47,978 nt of DNA from Sulfurimonas sp. (GTDB lineage Bacteria > Campylobacterota > Campylobacteria > Campylobacterales > Sulfurimonadaceae): assembly GCF_026991475.1 (NCBI RefSeq), contig NZ_JALXBK010000082.1:1-47978 (forward strand), written 5' to 3'. Shown one piece after another: positions 44,180 to 47,978 of this stretch (position 1 is its first letter; every line of letters begins with the position of its first letter). The notes under the pieces are model-generated. The model made no database searches. It was given only the letters and a program-made list of their open reading frames with translations, and was not told the DNA's origin. The translations under genes and the position numbers were made by a program.

Positions 44180-44727
44180 TAGTTTTTAATAATACCCAAG
44201 TACTCTTTTTTGATGTAATTTCCCATAGCAAACGCAGCAGGATGTACATCGGAGTTATAATACTCAAGTCCATCTATTAAATCAGCACGATTTAAAATAA
44301 TGTCGGCTGTAGGATGATACTCTTTTGATGCCAAAAGTGCGGTTGTACAATCTCCAAGATTATATGGCATAACAATTCTTGCATATTTACCAAGAATTTG
44401 CATAATATTTTTGTTAGCATCCACATCATCAAGATTGGGATGTTTAACAACACTAAGGCCTTCTTCGTTAAGCACACGGTTAATATGTGCTAAAACAGCC
44501 GCATCATTTTCAAGTTCTGAAATAACCACATCATACTTATTATCTTCAACTTCTCGTAACAGATTCATTTCAGCAGAGATAACATCACAACTAATATCGT
44601 CCATATACTTTTGTATTTCTGTGACAAAACCAGCTGCATTTGAGCTTATAATAAGTACATTTTTCGGCTCTTTATGTGTACAAAGCGGTACGTGTACCAT
44701 CATCTCATTGTAAATAAATTCTTTCAT
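44179..44727 (-). CDS. Shortened SpeE-like (spermidine synthase-related) protein, probably inactive
   Basis: A 182-residue relative of aminopropyltransferases. YNEMMVHVPLCTHKEPKNVLII aligns with the YHEMLVH-PL-HP-PK-VLII stretch of SpeE, and the end GLEYYNSDVHPAAFAM aligns with the LRYYN-D-H-AAFALP stretch, as in Helicobacter SpeE. The N-terminal beta-domain of about 55 residues is missing. The AdoMet-binding GGGDGG is replaced by SSNAAG, and the catalytic SD--DP region reads SELEND. It is therefore unlikely to make spermidine. It is the first gene of a transcript with coaE and dapF. Confidence 0.75.
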   Translation of the reverse strand: MKEFIYNEMMVHVPLCTHKEPKNVLIISSNAAGFVTEIQKYMDDISCDVISAEMNLLREVEDNKYDVVISELENDAAVLAHINRVLNEEGLSVVKHPNLDDVDANKNIMQILGKYARIVMPYNLGDCTTALLASKEYHPTADIILNRADLIDGLEYYNSDVHPAAFAMGNYIKKEYLGIIKN

Positions 44728-44821
44728 TGTATAAATTCCTTTAATTTAGAAGCGATTTTAACATATTAGGATTAATTTTACTTAAGTATTGATATAATTA
44801 CAAAAAGTTTAAAGGTATCTA

Positions 44822-45016
44822 ATGGATTTCAATAAAATTAGAAAAGTATGTAGAGTAGTACGTATTGTTGTAGGGCTTGCATTAATTGTAACTGGCGTAA
44901 TTACTGGTATCAACTGGTTCTATTTAGGTGTGCTTCCTCTTATCGCTGGAATAGCAAATTTCTGTCCACTTTGTATTTTTTCAAAAAAATGCGATTTACC
45001 ACAAGAAACGGAGTAG
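44822..45016 (+). CDS. DUF2892 (YgaP-like) small membrane protein
   Basis: A 64-residue inner-membrane protein with two hydrophobic helices (about 14-30 and 33-46) separated by a Gly-Asn-Trp turn, followed by FCPLCIFSKKC. This matches the DUF2892/YgaP transmembrane module, often attached to rhodanese domains but free-standing here. Three cysteines after the second helix might bind metal or sulfur. The gene ends 3 bases before purM, with which it is probably co-transcribed. AAAGGT lies upstream as a weak SD. Confidence 0.75.
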   Translation: MDFNKIRKVCRVVRIVVGLALIVTGVITGINWFYLGVLPLIAGIANFCPLCIFSKKCDLPQETE

Positions 45017-45019
45017 ATA

Positions 45020-46018
45020 ATGGGTCAAATTAGTTATAAAGATGCTGGTGTAGATATAGACGCTGGAAACAGTTTTGTAGAAAATATTAAACCTTTAGTA
45101 AAAAGTACAAAAGTTCCTGGTGTTTTAGGTGGTATAGGCTCATTTGCCGGTGCATTTGAACTTCCAAAAGGTTTTAATGAACCTGTAATGCTTGCTGCAA
45201 CTGATGGAGTTGGTACAAAACTAAAACTCGCAATTGACAGTGGTATTCACAATACTGTAGGAATAGACCTTGTTGCAATGTGTGTCAATGACCTCATTTG
45301 TAATTTTGGTACACCCTCTTTCTTTTTAGACTACTACGCTACTGGTAAACTTGATGTAAATGTAGCGACTAATGTCGTAGCAGGCATTGCAGAGGGTTGT
45401 AAACGCAGCGAATGTGCACTTATAGGCGGCGAGACAGCAGAGATGCCAGGAATGTACTCTGAAGATGACTACGACCTCGCAGGCTTTGCAGTGGGTGTTG
45501 CTGAAAAGTCTGAAATGGATAGAGTATCACTTGTACGAGCTGGACACAAGCTCATAGCCCTTCCAAGTTCAGGTCTACACTCAAATGGTTTCTCACTAGC
45601 GCGTAAAGTCTTATTTGAAAAGATGAATATGAAGTTTGAAGAAGATTTCAATGGTAAGCCACTTATCGAAACACTTTTGACACCGACAAATATCTATGTA
45701 AAGACTTTTAAAGAGTTAAAAAATGAAATAGTCGCAATGGCACATATCACAGGTGGAGGAATAGTAGAAAATCTTCCTCGTGTACTTCCCGAAAACTTAA
45801 TGGCAGAGGTACAAAAAGATGCAATTAAAGTATTACCTATCTTTGAACTTATGAGCGAACATATAGAACGCGATGAAATGTTTAGAGCATTTAACATGGG
45901 TGTAGGTATGATACTTGTCGTTGAAGAAGAAAATGTTTCAAAAGTACTTAAAACGGCAGAAGGCTCTTACCTTATAGGTGAAATAAAAGAAGGCGCACGC
46001 GAAGCCAAAATGGTATAA
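45020..46018 (+). CDS. purM: Phosphoribosylformylglycinamidine cyclo-ligase (AIR synthetase)
   Basis: PurM closes the imidazole ring (FGAM to AIR) in purine synthesis, using ATP. The 332-residue protein has ISYKDAGVDIDAGN at its start, DGVGTKLKLA (ATP-binding strand), GIDLVAMCVNDLICNFG, LIGGETAEMPGMY and AHITGGGIVENLPRVLP, all typical of PurM. The start is ATG 4 bases after the DUF2892 stop. Two hairpins follow its stop, one being a paired AAACGCAG element. A further element lies at 45401. Confidence 0.97.
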   Translation: MGQISYKDAGVDIDAGNSFVENIKPLVKSTKVPGVLGGIGSFAGAFELPKGFNEPVMLAATDGVGTKLKLAIDSGIHNTVGIDLVAMCVNDLICNFGTPSFFLDYYATGKLDVNVATNVVAGIAEGCKRSECALIGGETAEMPGMYSEDDYDLAGFAVGVAEKSEMDRVSLVRAGHKLIALPSSGLHSNGFSLARKVLFEKMNMKFEEDFNGKPLIETLLTPTNIYVKTFKELKNEIVAMAHITGGGIVENLPRVLPENLMAEVQKDAIKVLPIFELMSEHIERDEMFRAFNMGVGMILVVEEENVSKVLKTAEGSYLIGEIKEGAREAKMV

Positions 46019-46037
46019 GAGAGGAACTTCTCCTCTT
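46019..46037 (+). terminator. Small hairpin directly after the purM stop
   Basis: GAGAGGA (46019-46025) pairs with TCCTCTT (46031-46037), 7 bp with one G-T, around ACTTC. No T tract follows, so it is weak alone; it may act together with the paired AAACGCAG hairpin 24 bases later. Confidence 0.4.
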
Positions 46038-46060
46038 ACCACACATAACTATTCTTTCGT

Positions 46061-46081
46061 TAAACGCAGCAACTGCGTTTA
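46061..46081. terminator. Hairpin of two inverted AAACGCAG elements after purM
   Basis: TAAACGCAG (46061-46069), CAA, CTGCGTTTA (46073-46081) is a perfect 9-bp inverted repeat formed by two copies of the window's dispersed 8-mer. It lies 43 bases downstream of the purM stop, where a transcription terminator is expected. Paired uptake sequences acting as terminators are known in Neisseria and Haemophilus. Confidence 0.75.
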
Positions 46082-46197
46082 GCAACACATAACCCCTCAA
46101 AATTACTTTCACATAGATTAAAATTAAATCATATAGATATAAAAAATAAAATTGTTATTTTTGAAGAAGAGAGTTTATAAAGAGTTGTATAGTAATA

Positions 46198-46219
46198 AAT
46201 ACCGCCAAAAGACGGTATT
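46198..46219 (-). terminator. Hairpin downstream of the FadL-type gene
   Basis: AATACCG (46198-46204) and CGGTATT (46213-46219) form a 7-bp stem with an 8-base loop. On the minus strand it follows the FadL-type stop by about 30 bases and is trailed by TATTACT, a weak T tract. Confidence 0.55.
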
Positions 46220-46249
46220 GAAAGAAAGGAGAATTTCTTTTGTTAGTTC

Positions 46250-47473
46250 TTAGAAATTGTAATTTAACTGCGCACTAACACCAGTTTGCGAGTGTTTTGT
46301 TGTAATTTCATATTCCTGTCCTGCAGTTGGATTATATGCTTTATACGTCTCAGTTTTTTCTGGAGCATAAGTAAATGCTAAATCAACAGATGTTTGCTCA
46401 TTAAGACTATATGTTCCACCAACAGCATAGTGTGATTCAACAATACCAGGAAAACCTAAAAGATTAAACATATTGATTGTATCACCATTTAATCCAGCAC
46501 TATTATTATATGCCATAGATTTTTGAGAAATTGGACTTGATGCATAGTTATAACCTAAACGTGCTGCCCAACCTTTTGTTTTATACTCATATCCTAAAGA
46601 GATTACATTTTGATCATCCCACTCAAAATCTTCATATCCTTTTGCATCAGACCATTTAATTTGTTTATAATCAAGTGCAAAAGTATGTTCAGCCATTGCA
46701 TAACTTACACCTAGACCCATTTCTGCAGGAGTAGAAAGTTTATTGTTTGTATAAGCAGGTGATCCTGGATTAATAAATGGCTGTACAAGATTTGCAAAGC
46801 CTTTATACTCCATATCTATTTGAGATTTATAGATAGCACCAACTGTAAAACCAGAAATTTCATATGCTAAACCAATGTTATAACCAAACTCTAAATCTTG
46901 TGCGACACCCATACCCATGACACCATTTGATGGGTTCCCATCCATATCATAATTAATGTCAAGTGATCCATACTGTAAAATTGGTGTAAGCGCAACACTG
47001 AAACCATTAGTTGTATATGCCAAAGGCACACCAAATTGCATAAGTTGAAGATTAGTAACCATATTCATAGTTCCGGCACTTGCTGCAGCATCACGATAGT
47101 CAACACCCATACCACCAGTACCCCACATACCAATACCAACATAAAAATTATCATTAATTTTAGTAGCTAAAGATACCTCAGGAATAACACTCAAATCAGC
47201 ATCACTATCTGCAGTTGTTCCGCCCTGTGAAGCATAACTAACATCTGGCATAAAAAATGTACCACCAAATGAGATCTCTGTATTTTTTACAGATGTAATC
47301 AATGCAGGATTCACTAATGCCGATTCAGCTCCATGCGCCATACCAATACCAGTTCCAGCCATACCACGAGCTTCAGCACCCATACCTATTAAAGCTGCAC
47401 CATTTGTTGCAAACGCAGAAGTTGTACCTAAAGCTAAAGCAGCTACTACTGCTAATTTAATCGTTTTTTTCAT
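46250..47473 (-). CDS. FadL/OmpP1/TodX family outer-membrane transport protein
   Basis: A 407-residue outer-membrane barrel for hydrophobic substrates. It has a signal peptide (cleavage after TSAFA) followed by TNGAALIGMGAEARGMAGTGIGMAHGAES, the N-terminal hatch signature of FadL (NG-x-G-GA-A-AG). SALVNPALITSV is the conserved NPA segment, alternating strands follow, and the end LNYNF-stop has a terminal Phe for Bam-dependent insertion. SD GAGGAGA is strong. FadL proteins import fatty acids or aromatic compounds; substrate unknown here. The base composition and repetition of Gly and Tyr are normal for a barrel. Confidence 0.9.
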   Translation of the reverse strand: MKKTIKLAVVAALALGTTSAFATNGAALIGMGAEARGMAGTGIGMAHGAESALVNPALITSVKNTEISFGGTFFMPDVSYASQGGTTADSDADLSVIPEVSLATKINDNFYVGIGMWGTGGMGVDYRDAAASAGTMNMVTNLQLMQFGVPLAYTTNGFSVALTPILQYGSLDINYDMDGNPSNGVMGMGVAQDLEFGYNIGLAYEISGFTVGAIYKSQIDMEYKGFANLVQPFINPGSPAYTNNKLSTPAEMGLGVSYAMAEHTFALDYKQIKWSDAKGYEDFEWDDQNVISLGYEYKTKGWAARLGYNYASSPISQKSMAYNNSAGLNGDTINMFNLLGFPGIVESHYAVGGTYSLNEQTSVDLAFTYAPEKTETYKAYNPTAGQEYEITTKHSQTGVSAQLNYNF

Positions 47474-47902
47474 TTTCTCTCCTCAGAGTAATATCAAAAT
47501 TTTGAGATAGCATAAGCTATTTCGATTACTTATATTATATGTGATAAAAAATTAATAAAATCTTAACAACAAGGAGATAAATATTAATATTTCTTATAAT
47601 TATAATGTAAAAAGGAACTTATATTACATAAACAACTATTAATTATCTGTTTATATAATTAAAGAGCAATAATAGGCATATATATAAAGAAAACTAATAT
47701 ATTTTAAACGATAAAGAGATAATTGAAAGAATTTAATAGAATGTGATAAAAAAATAATAATGGGAAGATTTGTAACATAGTTATCATAAAATTGTCACAA
47801 AATAAAAAACAAGGCAGTAAAGCAAGAAGAATAATAAGAAACAAATGAATTAATAAATAAGTAATTAGAGAATAAAGAGTGAAGTAAAAGTAAATAAACG
47901 AT
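47474..47902. other. AT-rich gap between the FadL-type gene and the 5S rRNA gene
   Basis: About 430 bases without a convincing gene. On the minus strand a TATAAT (ATTATA at 47534-47539) is a likely -10 for the FadL-type gene, giving a leader of about 55 bases with a small hairpin (ATAGC and GCTAT near 47507-47520). ATGTGATAAAAAA followed by TAATAA occurs twice (about 47539 and 47741), a possible duplicated promoter element. No clear rRNA operon terminator is seen. Confidence 0.5.
47534..47539 (-). promoter_or_regulatory. Putative -10 box of the FadL-type gene
   Basis: On the minus strand it reads TATAAT, preceded by T-rich sequence (TTAATTTTTTATCACA). It is about 60 bases before the start codon. 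Confidence 0.45.
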
Positions 47903-47978
47903 TAACTAGGCAGCGACCTACATTTCCACACCTGAAAGGTGCAGTATTATCAGCGATGAGAGGCTTAGCTTCTGGGTT
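47903..47978 (-). rRNA. rrf: 5S ribosomal RNA, 3' part (partial)
   Basis: The reverse complement of the last 76 bases reads AACCCAGAAGCTAAGCCTCT ... GGTCGCTGCCTAGTTA, the middle and 3' end of bacterial 5S rRNA as in Campylobacter and Helicobacter. It includes the helix pair around CACCTTTCAGGTGTGG and the GTAGGTCGCTGCC loop. The first roughly 40 bases lie beyond the window edge. The rRNA operon therefore enters from the right and ends here; the 23S and 16S genes would be upstream on the minus strand unless the 5S gene is separate. Confidence 0.9.

Larger units (their letters stand above)
1710..47418. repeat. Dispersed 8-mer AAACGCAG, about 29 copies
   Basis: Read as AAACGCAG on the plus strand: 17440, 23362, 23518, 28144, 28905, 30110, 30305, 30428, 30670, 39703, 39974, 44230, 45401, 46062, 47411. 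Read on the minus strand (CTGCGTTT on plus): 1710, 3418, 10462, 11553, 17007, 20325, 28641, 29728, 31080, 32873, 34594, 35623, 43887, 46073. All are first bases of the 8-mer. The preceding base is T in 19, C in 7, A in 3 and never G; the following base is a pyrimidine in 24. All but the pair at 46062/46073 lie inside genes. Counted by eye, so one or two may be missed. Confidence 0.85.

Noticed and set aside
1710-47418. AAACGCAG as a Chi site or KOPS-like polar element
   Set aside because: Copies are split 15 to 14 between strands, whereas Chi and KOPS are polar with respect to replication. A skew switching exactly within the window is not visible. Whole-genome data would settle it.
1710-47418. 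AAACGCAG excess as a codon artefact (Asn-Ala written AAC GCA)
   Set aside because: About half the copies are read in other frames or antisense (Ala-Phe, Leu-Arg, Lys-Arg-Ser, Gln-Thr-Gln), and two are intergenic.
47474-47902. Pseudogene or small RNA gene in the gap before the 5S gene
   Set aside because: All frames are broken and no protein or RNA family can be recognised; composition is extreme A+T.

Overview
The window looks like a chromosomal segment of a sulfur-oxidising Campylobacterota (Epsilonproteobacteria), most likely Sulfurimonas or a close relative. The evidence is a soxCDYZ cluster, an AT-rich genome, the gene blocks aroC-rnc-rnhA, tig-clpP-def-comM and lspA-glmM-rpsT-prfA that recall Helicobacter and Campylobacter gene order, and a 5S rRNA 3' end of epsilonproteobacterial type. 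It carries no prophage, insertion sequence, CRISPR array or tRNA that I can recognise. Most of it is core chromosome with a few accessory modules.

Layout. 1-155: the end of leuC. 249-4989 (+): an OmpA-family porin, the molybdenum cofactor genes mobA and moaC, a DUF493 protein, an unknown helical protein, a DUF2231 membrane protein and a small pair resembling a toxin-antitoxin module. 5262-8686 (+): soxC, soxD, soxY, soxZ, preceded by a promoter region with direct and inverted repeats and followed by a hairpin terminator. 8800-10020: a MOSC protein facing a DUF4395 membrane protein. 10097-13786 (-): aroC, rnc, rnhA, a TPR/zinc-ribbon protein and an unknown protein. 13865-22474 (-): a YeiH-type transporter, a large DUF748/AsmA-like protein, ccoG with a recombinase-derived regulator upstream, and an outer-membrane barrel with a lipoprotein. 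22604-26092 (+): metH. 26250-28697: two envelope proteins and a Bax-type glucosaminidase. 28795-34384 (+): a TetR-controlled tripartite RND efflux operon. 34388-39466 (-): comM, def, a degenerate GGDEF protein, clpP and tig. 39541-41332 (-): lspA and glmM. 41465-42805 (+): rpsT and prfA. 42816-44727 (-): dapF, coaE and a degenerate SpeE-like protein. 44822-46018 (+): a DUF2892 protein and purM. 46250-47473 (-): a FadL-type porin. 47903-47978 (-): the 3' part of a 5S rRNA gene.

How the genes work together. mobA and moaC (and perhaps the MOSC protein) act in molybdenum cofactor metabolism, and SoxC just downstream is a molybdenum enzyme. SoxCD oxidises the sulfane sulfur carried on the SoxYZ carrier. 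SoxXA and SoxB are not in this window. CcoG supports assembly of the cbb3 oxidase, which would receive the electrons. The remaining genes are housekeeping or envelope functions.

The most unusual signal is not a gene. The 8-mer AAACGCAG occurs about 29 times, counting both strands, where roughly one copy is expected by chance. It shows no strand bias, is used in five of six reading frames, prefers flanking pyrimidines, and occurs once as a tight inverted pair forming a hairpin just after purM. This is the behaviour of the DNA uptake sequences of Neisseria and Pasteurellaceae, and the window also carries comM, a natural-transformation gene. I propose it as a candidate uptake-sequence system, not known to me in this phylum. 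Other points of interest are a catalytically dead serine-recombinase regulator with a repeated TCGTCAT operator-like motif, a SpeE remnant lacking its cofactor motif, a GGDEF protein without GGDEF, and a SoxY with a non-canonical C-terminus.
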